64,000 bases of DNA from Streptomyces pseudovenezuelae (GCF_029892565.1 NZ_JARXVH010000002.1:660501-724500); one strand, 5' to 3'; shown: positions 25,117-33,929, counted from the stretch's first letter. The notes: a model not told the origin generated them from the letters alone. Numbers and translations are program-made.

Positions 25117-25373
25117 CTCGGAATCTCCTAGCGAGCATGGCCCGAGGAAGGCGGACCGCGAGATACGGGGGGAGCGGTTCGGTCTTCGCACGCTATGCGG
25201 GCGTACGTCAGTGCGACAGGGATTCCGCTGAACTCCCTGATGGGGACGCTTCGGCGCTCTGACCTCGGATGTTGTACATGGTGGGGCTGTTACGCAGGGG
25301 CCTGGTGGGTCGTGTGAGGTGCGGCCGGCGAGTCACTCGCGATCGGGGACGATGCCCTGAGCGTGCCCATCGC
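25117..25373. other. Intergenic region, no gene seen
   Basis: This 257-bp region separates the start of the DUF485 gene from the end of the HTH gene. It should contain the promoter of the DUF485-symporter operon; I could not assign -10/-35 boxes or find a clear inverted repeat. Confidence 0.4.
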
Positions 25374-26258
25374 CTAGTGCGGCGAATCGTGCGCGGTGTG
25401 GGGCGAACCGGCGATCGCGGCGAGGCGCAGCTTGGTCTCGTCGGGGCTGCCGGGGGCGGCCGTCATGATCACGATCTTGAGGTCGGAGTCGTCGTCCGAC
25501 AGGACGTCGCAGTCCACGGTGACAGGGCCCACCGAGGGGTGGTGGATGGTCTTGTGGTCCTCGCGGTGGGGTGCCACCGACCCGGTCGCCCACAGGTCGG
25601 CGAACCGTCGGTTGCCCGCGCTCAGGGCGCGGACCAGCTCTGCCAGCCGGGCGTCCCGCGGGAAGCGGCCGGTGGCGCGGCGCAGGTCGGACACGACGGC
25701 GGCGTCGGTGGCGGCGCTGTCGGTCTCGGTCACCGGCCAGAGCGCGAGGCGAGCGGGACCCGCGTCCACCGGGAAGCGGTCGCGGGCGAAGTTGCGCCCC
25801 TGCCGCGGCGAGGACGCCGGGTCGCCCAGCAGCGCGGCCCAGCTGCGGTTCCACCAGATCAGCTGCCAGTCGGCCGCGAACACGGCGACCGCGACGTCGC
25901 CGAGCCGGCTGAGCACACGGTGGACACCGGGAGTGATGTGGTCGCGGATCGCGCCGTCCGCCGGCGGGGCGAGACGGGCCAGCCGGTACAGATGATCCCG
26001 CTCGGCGACGGACAACTGCAGAGCGCGCGCCAAGGACTCCACCACCGACGCCGAGGGCGTGGTGGCCCGCCCCTGCTCCAGGCGTACGACGTAGTCGACC
26101 GACACCCCGGCCAGCTCGGCGAGCTCCTCGCGACGCAGCCCGGCCGCGCGGCGCGACCGTCCCACCGGCAGCGCGGCGGCCGACGGGGGCAGCCGGTCCC
26201 GCCATGTACGGATCATCGACCCTAGCCCGGCCCCGGGAGTCGTCACCATGACACCCAT
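25374..26258 (-). CDS. XRE-type HTH regulator with MmyB-like ligand-binding domain
   Basis: The 294-residue protein has an N-terminal helix-turn-helix (about 30-95) with RRAAGLRREELAELAGVS and YVVRLEQGRATTPSASV, typical of the MmyB-like regulators of actinomycetes. Residues about 110-285 match the MmyB-like PAS-type ligand-binding domain (VAVFAADWQLIWWNRSWAAL, then a HHPSVGPVTVDCDVL segment and a C-terminal LKIVIMTAAPGS). Such genes are usually divergent from a short-chain dehydrogenase whose expression they repress; that arrangement is present here, with an SDR starting 105 bp away. A second ATG at 26249 is an alternative start. Confidence 0.88.
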   Translation of the reverse strand: MGVMVTTPGAGLGSMIRTWRDRLPPSAAALPVGRSRRAAGLRREELAELAGVSVDYVVRLEQGRATTPSASVVESLARALQLSVAERDHLYRLARLAPPADGAIRDHITPGVHRVLSRLGDVAVAVFAADWQLIWWNRSWAALLGDPASSPRQGRNFARDRFPVDAGPARLALWPVTETDSAATDAAVVSDLRRATGRFPRDARLAELVRALSAGNRRFADLWATGSVAPHREDHKTIHHPSVGPVTVDCDVLSDDDSDLKIVIMTAAPGSPDETKLRLAAIAGSPHTAHDSPH

Positions 26259-26363
26259 CCTCCCGCACCGCGCCCGTCCGGCGAGCCGGCGAGGGTGGTA
26301 CTGCCGCTCCTACCGATGAGGCGTCCCTGGCCCGGCGACGTGGGCAGGCGAACAATCGAACTC

Positions 26364-27062
26364 ATGACGATCATCTTCATCACCGGAGCGAACAAGGGGC
26401 TCGGCCGCGAGACCGCCCGCCGTCTCGTCGACCTCGGCCACACCGTGGTTCTCGGAGCCCGCGACCCCGAACAGGGCACGGAGGCCGCCGCCGCACTCGG
26501 CGCACGCCACGTCCCCATCGACGTGACCGACGACGCGTCCGTGACCGCCGCGGCCGCGAATGTCGCGGCGCACGAGGGCTCGATCGACGTCCTGATCAAC
26601 AACGCCGGCATCCACGGCCCCGCCGGCGATCCCACCACCCTCACCGGCGCCGACGCGCTCGGCGTCCTCGACGTCAACGTCGCCGGTGTGGTCCGGACGA
26701 CCACCGCGTTCCTGCCGCTGCTGCGCCGGTCGTCGGACCCGGCCATCATCAACGTCAGCAGCGGAATGGGCTCGCTCGCCTACACCCACGACCCCGCACG
26801 CGCCGAGTCCGCTGTCGTCGCGCCCCTCTACACCGCCTCGAAGGCGGCCCTGACGATGCTGACGACCCAGTACGCGAAAGCCCTCCCGGACATCCGCGTC
26901 AACGCCGCCGACCCCGGCTACACGGCGACCGACCTCAACGGCCACAGCGGCCCCCAGACCGTCACCGAGGGCACGGACGCGATCGTCGGCCTGGCGACGG
27001 AGAAGCCGGGCGCCGGTTCTGGGCGCTTCGTGGATCGGACCGGTGAGATCGCCTGGTCGTGA
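26364..27062 (+). CDS. Short-chain dehydrogenase/reductase (SDR), NAD(P)-dependent
   Basis: The 232-residue protein is a classical SDR. It has the cofactor motif TGANKGLG at 7-14, the acidic/basic selector region LGARDPEQG, NNAG near 80, a catalytic Ser in INVSSGMG, and YTASK (Tyr-x-x-x-Lys) near 155. The end NAADPGYTATDLNG is typical. The substrate is not predictable. It is divergently transcribed from the MmyB-type regulator, its probable controller. It is convergent with the ABC ATPase gene, 40 bp downstream. Confidence 0.9.
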   Translation: MTIIFITGANKGLGRETARRLVDLGHTVVLGARDPEQGTEAAAALGARHVPIDVTDDASVTAAAANVAAHEGSIDVLINNAGIHGPAGDPTTLTGADALGVLDVNVAGVVRTTTAFLPLLRRSSDPAIINVSSGMGSLAYTHDPARAESAVVAPLYTASKAALTMLTTQYAKALPDIRVNAADPGYTATDLNGHSGPQTVTEGTDAIVGLATEKPGAGSGRFVDRTGEIAWS

Positions 27063-27082
27063 ACGCGGCGGGCGCGGGTGAC

Positions 27083-27097
27083 ATGACGTGGCGTCAT
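27083..27097. terminator. Small hairpin between convergent SDR and ABC ATPase genes
   Basis: ATGACG and CGTCAT form a 6-bp stem with a 3-nt loop in the 40-bp gap. It is weak and has no U-tract, so a terminator role is uncertain. Confidence 0.25.
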
Positions 27098-27102
27098 CGC
27101 CG

Positions 27103-28038
27103 TCAGGCCTGGGCCGCCGCTTCCGAGGCCGGAGCGTCGTCGTGGTGCCGGCCCAGCGGAATGACCAGGGGCGTCCCGCTGACCGGATCCGTGATGACCC
27201 GGCTGCGCAACGCGAAGACGTGCTCGACGTTCTTCTCGGTCACCACCTCCTCCGGCGTGCCCTCGGCGACGATCCGGCCCGCCTTCATGGCGATGACGTG
27301 ATCGGCGTAGCGGCAGGCCTGGTTGAGGTCGTGCAGGACCATCACCACGGTGCGGCCCTCGCGCCGGTTGAGGTCCGTGATCAGGTCGAGTATGTCGATC
27401 TGGTGGGCCAGGTCCAGATAGGTGGTCGGTTCGTCGAGCAGCAGTACCGGCGTGCCCTGGGCCACGGCCATCGCGATCCACGCCCGTTGGCGCTGGCCGC
27501 CGGAGAGCTCGTCGACCGGCCGGTCCGCGAGGTTGGTCAGAGCGGTCGCCGCGAGCGCCCCGTGCACAGCCCGCTGGTCGGCTTCGGACCATTGGCGCCA
27601 CCACGTCTGGTGCGGTGAACGGCCCCGGCTGACCAGGTCCATGACGGTCAACCCCTCGGGTGCCACCGGGGTTTGGGGCAGGATGCCCACCTTGCGGGCC
27701 AGCTCACGGGTCGGGATCGAGCGCAGCGCGACGCCGTCGAGTTCCACCACGTCCCTGTGGGGCGCGAGTAGACCCGCGAGGGCACGCAACAAGGTCGACT
27801 TGCCGCAGGCGTTGGCCCCGACGATGGCCGTGACCCGCCCGGTCGGCACGGTCAGGTGCAGATCCTCGACGACGATCCGGCCGTCGTACGCCAAGTGCAG
27901 CTCCCTGGCCCGCAGTTCGGGACCGGGTGCGGCGGTACCGTCGGCGGAGCCGGGGCCCTGGCCGGATACGGAGGTACCGTCGTCCTCGGAGGCGGCACCC
28001 TGGTCGGGTGCCGGGGCGCGGGAGTGGGTGGATGCCAT
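27103..28038 (-). CDS. Iron-siderophore ABC transporter ATP-binding protein (FepC/FecE-like)
   Basis: The 311-residue ATPase has a disordered, Pro/Asp-rich N-terminal extension (1-55), then a FecE-type nucleotide-binding domain. Walker A is GANACGKST, the Q-loop region is VGILPQTPVAPEG, the signature is DELSGGQRQRAWIAMAVAQ, Walker B is VLLLDEPTTYLDL, and the switch His lies in VVMVLHDLNQACRYADHVI. The final strand reads GRIVAEGTPEEVVTEKNV, as in siderophore importers. The gene lies 4 bp after a FecCD permease that lacks its N-terminal half, and no binding protein is present. The ATPase may therefore be orphaned or serve other permeases. Confidence 0.88.
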   Translation of the reverse strand: MASTHSRAPAPDQGAASEDDGTSVSGQGPGSADGTAAPGPELRARELHLAYDGRIVVEDLHLTVPTGRVTAIVGANACGKSTLLRALAGLLAPHRDVVELDGVALRSIPTRELARKVGILPQTPVAPEGLTVMDLVSRGRSPHQTWWRQWSEADQRAVHGALAATALTNLADRPVDELSGGQRQRAWIAMAVAQGTPVLLLDEPTTYLDLAHQIDILDLITDLNRREGRTVVMVLHDLNQACRYADHVIAMKAGRIVAEGTPEEVVTEKNVEHVFALRSRVITDPVSGTPLVIPLGRHHDDAPASEAAAQA

Positions 28039-28042
28039 GCGA

Positions 28043-28546
28043 TCAGCCTCCTGAGCCCGCACGGTTGACGCGGATGAGCAACCAGAGCAGGACGGGTGCG
28101 CCGAGGGCGCCGGTGACGATTCCGACCGGCAGTTCGGTCCCGGGGATCGCCTCGCGGGCGAGGAGATCGGCGCCCAGGACGGCGAACGCGCCGGTGAGAC
28201 CGGAGACCAGGAGCGGCGGCGACGCGGTCCCTGCGAGCCGCTGGGCGATCTGGGGCGCGGCCAGCGCCACGAAGGCGACCGGTCCGGCCGCTGCCGTACC
28301 GAAGGCGACGAGCCCAACTCCGGCCAGCAGCCGGGTGAGCCGCACCTTCTGGACCGGGGTGCCGAGTCCGGCCGCCACGTCGTCGCCGAGCTGCAGCGTG
28401 CGCATCCAACGCCCCATGCCCACCGTGACCGGCAGCAGCACGGCCAACGCCACGGCCAGCGTGGTGACTTGGTGCCAGGTGCGGCCGTTGAGGTCGCCCA
28501 CCAGCCAGCCGACGGCCGCCTGCGCCTGGAACTGGTTGCCGCAATG
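28043..28546 (-). pseudogene. FecCD-type iron-siderophore permease, 5'-truncated remnant
   Basis: The readable frame encodes about 165 residues corresponding to the C-terminal half of a FecCD permease. It includes AVGWLVGDLNGRTW, GMGRWMRTLQLGDDVAAGLG, GPVAFVALAAPQIAQRLAG and PGTELPVGIVTGALGAPVLL, all family hallmarks. Full-length members have about 330-350 residues and around ten transmembrane helices. Here the homology stops abruptly near 28546 and the MarR gene ends at 28602. An internal ATG at 28501 could give a 152-residue product, but it would lack half of the translocation pathway. Deletion probably removed the N-terminal half, the second permease and the binding protein. Confidence 0.78.
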
Positions 28547-28601
28547 GGTGTGGGGCGGGCGTGATCACACGAGATCCGCCCGTACTCTCCCGTCTCGCCG
28601 G

Positions 28602-29033
28602 TCAGGACGTTGCGGTACGGATGCGCGAGAGCAGAGTCCTCAGTTGATCGCGATCCTCCGGGCCAAGTGCGGACATCGCCTCCGCGAGGGCCAGTCGGTC
28701 CACCTCTTCCGCCTCCCTGTGGCACTGCTCACCCTTGTCGGTGAGGCGCAGCAGGAAGGCGCGGCGGTCGGTCGGGTGGCGTTCTCGTTCCACCAGGCCG
28801 TCGCGTTCCAGGCTGTCGACGATGGCGGTGGCGGTGCGGGCCGCGACGCCGGTCATCTCGCTCAAGTCCCGCATCCGCAGAGGATGTTCGGCCCGGGCGA
28901 GCATGCGCATGGCGCGCAGGCGGGCGACCGAGGCGCCACCGATCCGCAGTCGGGACTCCACGAACTGGCGCAGCTGGTGGGTCGTCTCGTAGAGCTCGTC
29001 CACCAGGACGTCGCTACTGCCGTGCACTGCCAT
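28602..29033 (-). CDS. MarR-family transcriptional regulator
   Basis: The 143-residue protein has the MarR winged-helix layout. The dimer helix region is at 1-30, the recognition helix is in MRDLSEMTGVAARTATAIVDSLERDGLV (described by its ends MRDL and GLV), and the wing is RERHPTDRRAFLLRLTDKGE. It is divergent from an MFS transporter, and the 63-bp gap holds a 7-bp perfect inverted repeat, so it most likely represses the pump and itself in response to a drug-like ligand. Confidence 0.88.
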   Translation of the reverse strand: MAVHGSSDVLVDELYETTHQLRQFVESRLRIGGASVARLRAMRMLARAEHPLRMRDLSEMTGVAARTATAIVDSLERDGLVERERHPTDRRAFLLRLTDKGEQCHREAEEVDRLALAEAMSALGPEDRDQLRTLLSRIRTATS

Positions 29034-29065
29034 GTCGCTCCCCGTTCGCCGAAAAACCAATTCTA

Positions 29066-29092
29066 TGAGCATCCACATAGTGAGTATGCTCA
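29066..29092. promoter_or_regulatory. Candidate MarR operator (inverted repeat)
   Basis: TGAGCAT at 29066-29072 and ATGCTCA at 29086-29092 are perfect inverted repeats separated by 13 bp. They sit just upstream of the MFS start and within the divergent promoter region, as expected for MarR binding. Confidence 0.5.
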
Positions 29093-29096
29093 GCAT

Positions 29097-30581
29097 GTGC
29101 TGCTGTACCGACGTCCCCGACTGTCCTTCTTCTCCTTCCGCCCCGGTCAACGCCTCGTCGTGCCGATCATGTGCGTCAGCGTGACGTTCATCGCGATCGC
29201 CGACGGAGCGATCACCACGGTGGCGCTTCCCTCGATCGCCCGTCAGTTCCACTTGACGACGGCCGCGCTGGACGGGGTGGTCGTCGTCTACCCGGTCTGC
29301 CTGGCCATGGCCATTCCCGCCTCCGCCTGGCTGGTCGAGCGATGCGGCGCCAAGCGGGTCCTGCTCACCGCCCTGGTCGCCTTCCTCGGCTCGTCTTTGC
29401 TGTGCGGTGCGGCCGCCGACCTCACCCAACTCGTCGCCTTCCGCGCGGCCCAGGGACTGTCCGCCGGAGTGCTGTTCCCGGCCTCAGCCGCCCTGCTCTT
29501 CGCGACCTTCGACTCCGGCGAACAGGTGCGGATCTCCCGCTACATGATCGTCCCCCAGCAGATCGCCCCGGCCGCCGCGCCGATCCTCGGCGGCCTGCTG
29601 GTGGACAACCTCTCCTGGCGCTGGGTCTTCTACGTCAACCTGCCCGTCGGCCTGCCGGCCGTACTCTTCGGCGTGCTGTTCCTGGCCCGCCACCAGGGCC
29701 ACAGGGCCGGCCGTTTCGACCTGACCGGCCTGCTGCTGAGCGCCGCCGCCCTCGGATCCCTGATGTTCGGCATCTGCGAGGGCCCCAACCGCGGCTGGTC
29801 CTCCGCCGCCGTGCTGACGACCCTCGTCCTGGGCGCCGCCCTGCTCGCCGCCGCCGTCGCGTTCGAACTGCGCACGACCGAACCGCTCCTGAAGCTGCGC
29901 CTCTTCGCGGACCGGCTCTTCCGGGACACCAACCTGATCAACCTCGTGGGCCTGGTGCCGATCCTCGGAGCGATGTACCTGGGCCCGCTCTTCCTCCAGC
30001 AGGCGCAGGGCCGCAGCGCCCTGGAGTCCGGCACGAGCACCTTCCCCGAGGCCTTCGGCGTCCTGCTGACCGTCCAGGTGGCGGGTGTCCTCTACACGCG
30101 GGTCGGCCCCCGGATCATCGTGGGCTGCGGCCTGGCCGGCGTGAGCGGGGTCCTGCTGCTCTTCGCCACCTGCGACCAGGACACCGGTCTGTGGACGTTC
30201 CGCGTCTACATGTTCCTGCTCGGCATCGCCATGGGCGGGGTCTTCATGCCGACCACGGTGGCCTCGCTCGCGACCATCGCCCGGCAGGATCTGGCCCAGG
30301 CCTCGATGCTCAACACCGTCGTACGCCAGACCGGCGGAGCCCTCGCGCCGGCGGTCGTGACCACGGCCCTGGTCCTCAGCACCCCCGCGGCGGCGGCCGC
30401 GACCCCGCCCGTCGCCGCCTACCAACACGCCTATCTGGTCCTGGCGGCGATCGCCGCGGTGACATCGGCCTTCGCGTTCACCCTCCGGGACGCCCCGGCC
30501 CGCGCCGCGGCAGGCGGCGGCACCAAGGCCTCGAACCGAACGCCCGCTCGCGCACGAAGCGGCAAGGAGAGCGTGCACTGA
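29097..30581 (+). CDS. MFS drug-efflux transporter, DHA2 (EmrB/QacA-like) family
   Basis: The 494-residue membrane protein has about 14 hydrophobic helices. Motifs include ALPSIARQFHLTTAALDGVVVVYPVCLAMAIP in helices 1-2 (given by its ends ALPSI and MAIP), motif A-like WLVERCGAKRVLL, motif C-like PAAAPILGGLL, and LSWRWVFYVNLPVG, which is diagnostic of DHA2 pumps. The GTG at 29097 is the best start; an internal Met at about residue 25 is the alternative. The divergent MarR gene and its inverted repeat suggest drug-inducible expression. A 19-bp hairpin follows the stop. Confidence 0.88.
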   Translation: MLLYRRPRLSFFSFRPGQRLVVPIMCVSVTFIAIADGAITTVALPSIARQFHLTTAALDGVVVVYPVCLAMAIPASAWLVERCGAKRVLLTALVAFLGSSLLCGAAADLTQLVAFRAAQGLSAGVLFPASAALLFATFDSGEQVRISRYMIVPQQIAPAAAPILGGLLVDNLSWRWVFYVNLPVGLPAVLFGVLFLARHQGHRAGRFDLTGLLLSAAALGSLMFGICEGPNRGWSSAAVLTTLVLGAALLAAAVAFELRTTEPLLKLRLFADRLFRDTNLINLVGLVPILGAMYLGPLFLQQAQGRSALESGTSTFPEAFGVLLTVQVAGVLYTRVGPRIIVGCGLAGVSGVLLLFATCDQDTGLWTFRVYMFLLGIAMGGVFMPTTVASLATIARQDLAQASMLNTVVRQTGGALAPAVVTTALVLSTPAAAAATPPVAAYQHAYLVLAAIAAVTSAFAFTLRDAPARAAAGGGTKASNRTPARARSGKESVH

Positions 30582-30596
30582 CACTGCTGATCACCG

Positions 30597-30642
30597 ACCC
30601 GGTCCTGTGGCCGCCGACGGGACGGCGGCCACAGGACCGGGT
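30597..30642. terminator. Strong bidirectional hairpin terminator
   Basis: A perfect 19-bp stem (30597-30615 pairing with 30624-30642) with an 8-nt loop sits between the convergent MFS and ThuA-ricin genes. There is no U-tract, as is usual for actinomycete terminators. Confidence 0.75.
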
Positions 30643-30670
30643 GTCGGGACGAATGCATTCCGCCCAATGA

Positions 30671-31963
30671 TCAGGGCTGGGCGGTCAGTTGGAAGCTCTG
30701 TGCGGTGGAGCCGTCGCACGTCCGCTGGGTGAGCTGGACGCTGTTGGTGGCGGCAGTGGAGGCGGTCAGGCACTTTCCGCTGTGGCGCGCGGCGAAGTGG
30801 TAGTTGCCACTGGCCTCCTTCACCGGCTGCCACTGCTGGTTGGTGCCGCTGGAGTAGGACCACAGCTGCAGGGGCGCGTTGTCGGCTGTGGAGCGCTCGG
30901 CGACATCGATGACCTGCTGCGGATTGCTGCGGGAGTTGATACGCACGTATCCACCGTCGGTGGCCACGAACTGGAACTGCTGGGCCGCGGTGGCGTTGCA
31001 GGCGTACTGCTGGATGGCGGTCCCGTTGGCCGTGGCGGCGGCGCGGGCGTCGACACAGGTGCTGTTACCGCCGTTGCGCACGCTGTACCAGGAGGTCGAG
31101 GGTATGCCGTCCCCGGGCGGCTGGGTGGGCGTCGATCCGCCCAGCCACTTCAGCCCGTCCAGGAGGAACTTGTTCTGCGTCGCGCTGGCGAACGTCGACG
31201 ACAGCGTGGTGTTGGTGTCGTAGTTCATCGCGTTGTGGCCGAAGTTGGCGTACAGCATCTTGTAGTTCGTGTTCGTCCACAGGATCGGGTAATACCCGCT
31301 GTACCAGGTCTGGTTGGGGTCGGTGCCAAGCGGGAAACTGCTCGGGTCGATGGAGGCCAGGATCTTGATGGCGGGGTTCTGGCGCAGGTCGTTGGACCAG
31401 CTGTACCACTCGCTGACGGACGAGGTGAAGGTCGCGGGCAGGTTCACCGTCGAGGGGTGCGTACGGTTCTCCACCTTCAGAACGGCCGTGGTCGGCCCCC
31501 AGGTGTTGGAGCGGAAGTTGCCGCTGCCAAGGAACGTGTTGTGGTACCACGGCCAACCCGCCGCGTTGGTGGTGAAGGCCGACACGTGGAAGCCCATCCA
31601 CGCGCCGCCGTTGCGCATGTAGTTCTCGAAGCCGGTGCGCTGGGCGGCCGTCTGTGGCAGGTCGTCGAGGAACAGGACGACCTGGTAGCTGTTGACGCCG
31701 CCGTTGGCGAGGAGGTCCCAGTTGTTGCTGGACGTGTAGGTGAAGCCGTTCACGGCCGCCTGCTGGGGGAACCAGGTGTTGGCCTCGTGGACGAAGCTGA
31801 TGTGGGCGGCGTCCCAAGTCCCGTTGTAGAGCGCGAGTACACGGAACGGCTCCGCCGCCGGTGCGGCCTGCGCGGGCGGCTGTGCCATCACGCTCGTGAA
31901 CGCCGTGAGCAGGAATGCCAGCCACAGTGCGACGCGTGCGGTGCCGGATCTCACCTGTTGCAT
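30671..31963 (-). CDS. Secreted ThuA-domain protein with C-terminal ricin B lectin (CBM13-like)
   Basis: The 430-residue protein has a signal peptide (about 1-34, hydrophobic ALWLAFLLTAFTSVM, then an AQAAPA cleavage region). Residues 38-270 match a ThuA-like, class I glutamine amidotransferase fold: FRVLALYNGTWDAAHISFVHEA at the start, VVLFLDDLPQTAAQR, and GGAWMGFHVSAF. Residues about 295-430 form a ricin-type beta-trefoil with recurring QW-like motifs (NATAAQQFQFV, SSGTNQQWQPV, DGSTAQSFQLT). Secretion plus a lectin domain suggests carbohydrate binding outside the cell; the chemistry of the ThuA domain is unknown. It is a single-gene unit read toward the 19-bp hairpin. Confidence 0.82.
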   Translation of the reverse strand: MQQVRSGTARVALWLAFLLTAFTSVMAQPPAQAAPAAEPFRVLALYNGTWDAAHISFVHEANTWFPQQAAVNGFTYTSSNNWDLLANGGVNSYQVVLFLDDLPQTAAQRTGFENYMRNGGAWMGFHVSAFTTNAAGWPWYHNTFLGSGNFRSNTWGPTTAVLKVENRTHPSTVNLPATFTSSVSEWYSWSNDLRQNPAIKILASIDPSSFPLGTDPNQTWYSGYYPILWTNTNYKMLYANFGHNAMNYDTNTTLSSTFASATQNKFLLDGLKWLGGSTPTQPPGDGIPSTSWYSVRNGGNSTCVDARAAATANGTAIQQYACNATAAQQFQFVATDGGYVRINSRSNPQQVIDVAERSTADNAPLQLWSYSSGTNQQWQPVKEASGNYHFAARHSGKCLTASTAATNSVQLTQRTCDGSTAQSFQLTAQP

Positions 31964-32379
31964 CCGATGTTCCCTTCATGAACGGCCCGGAGGCGGGGGG
32001 TGTGCCGCCGCTCGGCGGCATCAGGGCGTGAACGAAGGGGTTCACATATATGAGAGCTGGATGTGTCTGTAGAGGTCGCTGGGCCGTGAACCTAAAGGTC
32101 TGAACCAGACACGTCAAGAGGTGGCACCGGGAAACCCCCTTATACGTCAAGGGAGTTCAGCACTTGAAGCCGGATGGTCGAGAGGTCCGGATACGCCGAA
32201 CGCCAAGTACCCGAGGGGCGCGGGCACTTGGCGTGGGCGATCGGCGAGGGACGGTCAGCGCTTCTGCAGGGCGGCGGTGATCTTGGCGATCATGTCGCTC
32301 TGGGCGGCGTTGGGGTGCGTGCCTTCCGGGGTGACGGGTGGGATGTGAAGGGGTGAGGGTTGTTGGGGGTCCCCGAGAG
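31964..32379. other. Intergenic region with promoter and esterase scar
   Basis: The 416-bp stretch between the ThuA-ricin start and the MFS stop contains the upstream region of the secreted protein and the esterase remnant at 32255-32335. No intact gene is seen. Confidence 0.5.
32255..32335 (-). pseudogene. C-terminal remnant of an SGNH/GDSL-type secreted esterase
   Basis: Reading the - strand gives VTPEGTHPNAAQSDMIAKI, then TAALQKR and a stop. G-T-H-P-N-A-A is the usual C-terminal catalytic His block of SGNH/GDSL esterases (Asp-Gly-x-His-Pro-Asn pattern). Upstream sequence, toward 32379, carries no further homology before the MFS stop, so only about 26 residues remain. This is a deletion scar rather than a gene. 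Confidence 0.55.
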
Positions 32380-33837
32380 TCAGGTCGCGCCCGGATCCTC
32401 AAGGTGGGCGCCGACGGCCGTGCGGGGCAGGGCCAGGCACAGCAACGCGCAGACCAACAGGGCGCCGACGGCCCACGGACCGGCGTGGCTGATCCCGTCG
32501 GTCAGGTCGGTGGAGATGTTCGAGAAGAAGACGTTGCCGATGACCGCGACTCCCAGCGCGCCGCCGAACTGCTGGGCGGTGGAGAAGACCCCCGAGGCGC
32601 CGCCGGCGATCCGCTCGGGCACGGCGGACAGCACGACGTTCGCAAGTGGGACGACCAGGAACCCAAGGCCCGCGCCGGCGACCAACAGGCCGGGCACCAG
32701 CGGCCAGGCGCCGGTGTGAGCGGAGGCGGCCTGCTCAATGGCGTACTGGACCCAGAAGAACCCGCCCGCCAGGACCAGCCCACCCACCAGCAGCACGACT
32801 CGCCCGAACTTCACCACCAGGCCGTCCGCCATCGGTGCGGTGATGAAGGTGCCGCCGCTGAACGCGACCATCAACACCCCTGCCTGGGCGGGGGAGTAGC
32901 CCTGCCCGGACTGCAGCCAGATGGTGAAGGTCAGCATGAAGCCCGACATCGCGCCGTAGAACAGCATCTGGATCAGCAGACCCGCGCTGAACGCCCGGTT
33001 TCGGAACAGGCTCGTCGGCAGCACCGGACCGGGCGTACGCCGTACCGACTGCACGACGCTCAGCAGCACCAGTCCCGCCACTCCGCCGGCCAGGCAGAAC
33101 CAGCCCCACAGCGGCCAGCCGTTGGTGCGGCCCTCGACCAGCGGGAGCACGACGGCCACGAGCGACGCGGCCAGCACCAGGTTGCCCACCACATTGATCC
33201 GTCCCGGCGCGCGCTCGCGGGAGCCGGGTATCCACAGCGCGCCGAGCACCAGCACGAGGGCCGCGAGAGGGAGGTTGACCGCGAAGATGGTGCGCCAGCC
33301 CCAGCCGAAGAGGTTCCAGTCCGTCAGTACGCCGCCCAGCAGTACGCCGGTCGCCACCGCGATCCCGGCGATCGCCCCGTAGATCGCGAACACCTTGCCG
33401 CGCTCGGCCCCGGTGAACATCGTCCGCAGTGATCCGAGAACCTGCGGCATGATGACCGCCGCCGCCACCCCCTGCACCGCGCGCGCCGCGATGAGTTGAC
33501 CCGGATCGGTGGCCACCGCACTGGCCAGACTCGCCACGGCGAAGCCCGCGACGCCGGTCAGGAACAGCACCTTGCGCCCGTACCGGTCGCCCAGGTGCCC
33601 GGAGATGATCAGGGTCGCGGCGAAGCCCAGGAGATAGGCCGACACCGTCCACTCCAGCTGCGCTGGATCGGCGTGCAGGCCGCGCCCGATGGACGGCAGC
33701 GCAGTGTTGACGATCGAGCCGTCGATCATGTCCAGCAATGCCGCGAGGATCATGACGATCGCCGCCGCCCACCGCTTCGGATCAGGCCGTTCACCGGCGG
33801 CGGGGGCGGAGGCCGCCCGGACTGTACTGTGCGACAT
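32380..33837 (-). CDS. MFS transporter, DHA2 family (14 TM)
   Basis: The 485-residue protein has 14 predicted hydrophobic segments and DHA2 signatures: LLDMIDGSIVNTALPSIGRGL in helix 1 (given by LLDMIDG and NTALPSIG), GHLGDRYGRKVLFL (motif A) and FGWGWRTIFAVNLPLA (motif-like W-R-x-x-F-x-x-N-x-P). Such pumps export drugs or dyes by proton antiport. The gene is divergent from a MarR gene 92 bp away with nested inverted repeats in the gap. Its 3' end faces the esterase remnant. The substrate cannot be assigned. Confidence 0.88.
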   Translation of the reverse strand: MSHSTVRAASAPAAGERPDPKRWAAAIVMILAALLDMIDGSIVNTALPSIGRGLHADPAQLEWTVSAYLLGFAATLIISGHLGDRYGRKVLFLTGVAGFAVASLASAVATDPGQLIAARAVQGVAAAVIMPQVLGSLRTMFTGAERGKVFAIYGAIAGIAVATGVLLGGVLTDWNLFGWGWRTIFAVNLPLAALVLVLGALWIPGSRERAPGRINVVGNLVLAASLVAVVLPLVEGRTNGWPLWGWFCLAGGVAGLVLLSVVQSVRRTPGPVLPTSLFRNRAFSAGLLIQMLFYGAMSGFMLTFTIWLQSGQGYSPAQAGVLMVAFSGGTFITAPMADGLVVKFGRVVLLVGGLVLAGGFFWVQYAIEQAASAHTGAWPLVPGLLVAGAGLGFLVVPLANVVLSAVPERIAGGASGVFSTAQQFGGALGVAVIGNVFFSNISTDLTDGISHAGPWAVGALLVCALLCLALPRTAVGAHLEDPGAT

Positions 33838-33875
33838 TGGTGATCCCCTGATCGCTTGACCATAATGTAACTTGA

Positions 33876-33901
33876 AGCTCGTGTATCTCGACTATCGAGC
33901 T
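33876..33901. promoter_or_regulatory. Candidate operator for MarR/MFS pair: nested inverted repeats
   Basis: AGCTCG at 33876-33881 and CGAGCT at 33896-33901 are perfect inverted repeats. Inside them CTCGA and TCGAG pair around a 3-bp centre. The site lies between divergent MarR and MFS genes, suggesting MarR autoregulation. Confidence 0.5.
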
Positions 33902-33929
33902 ATCTATAGCCTGGAGGGAGACGTCTCGA

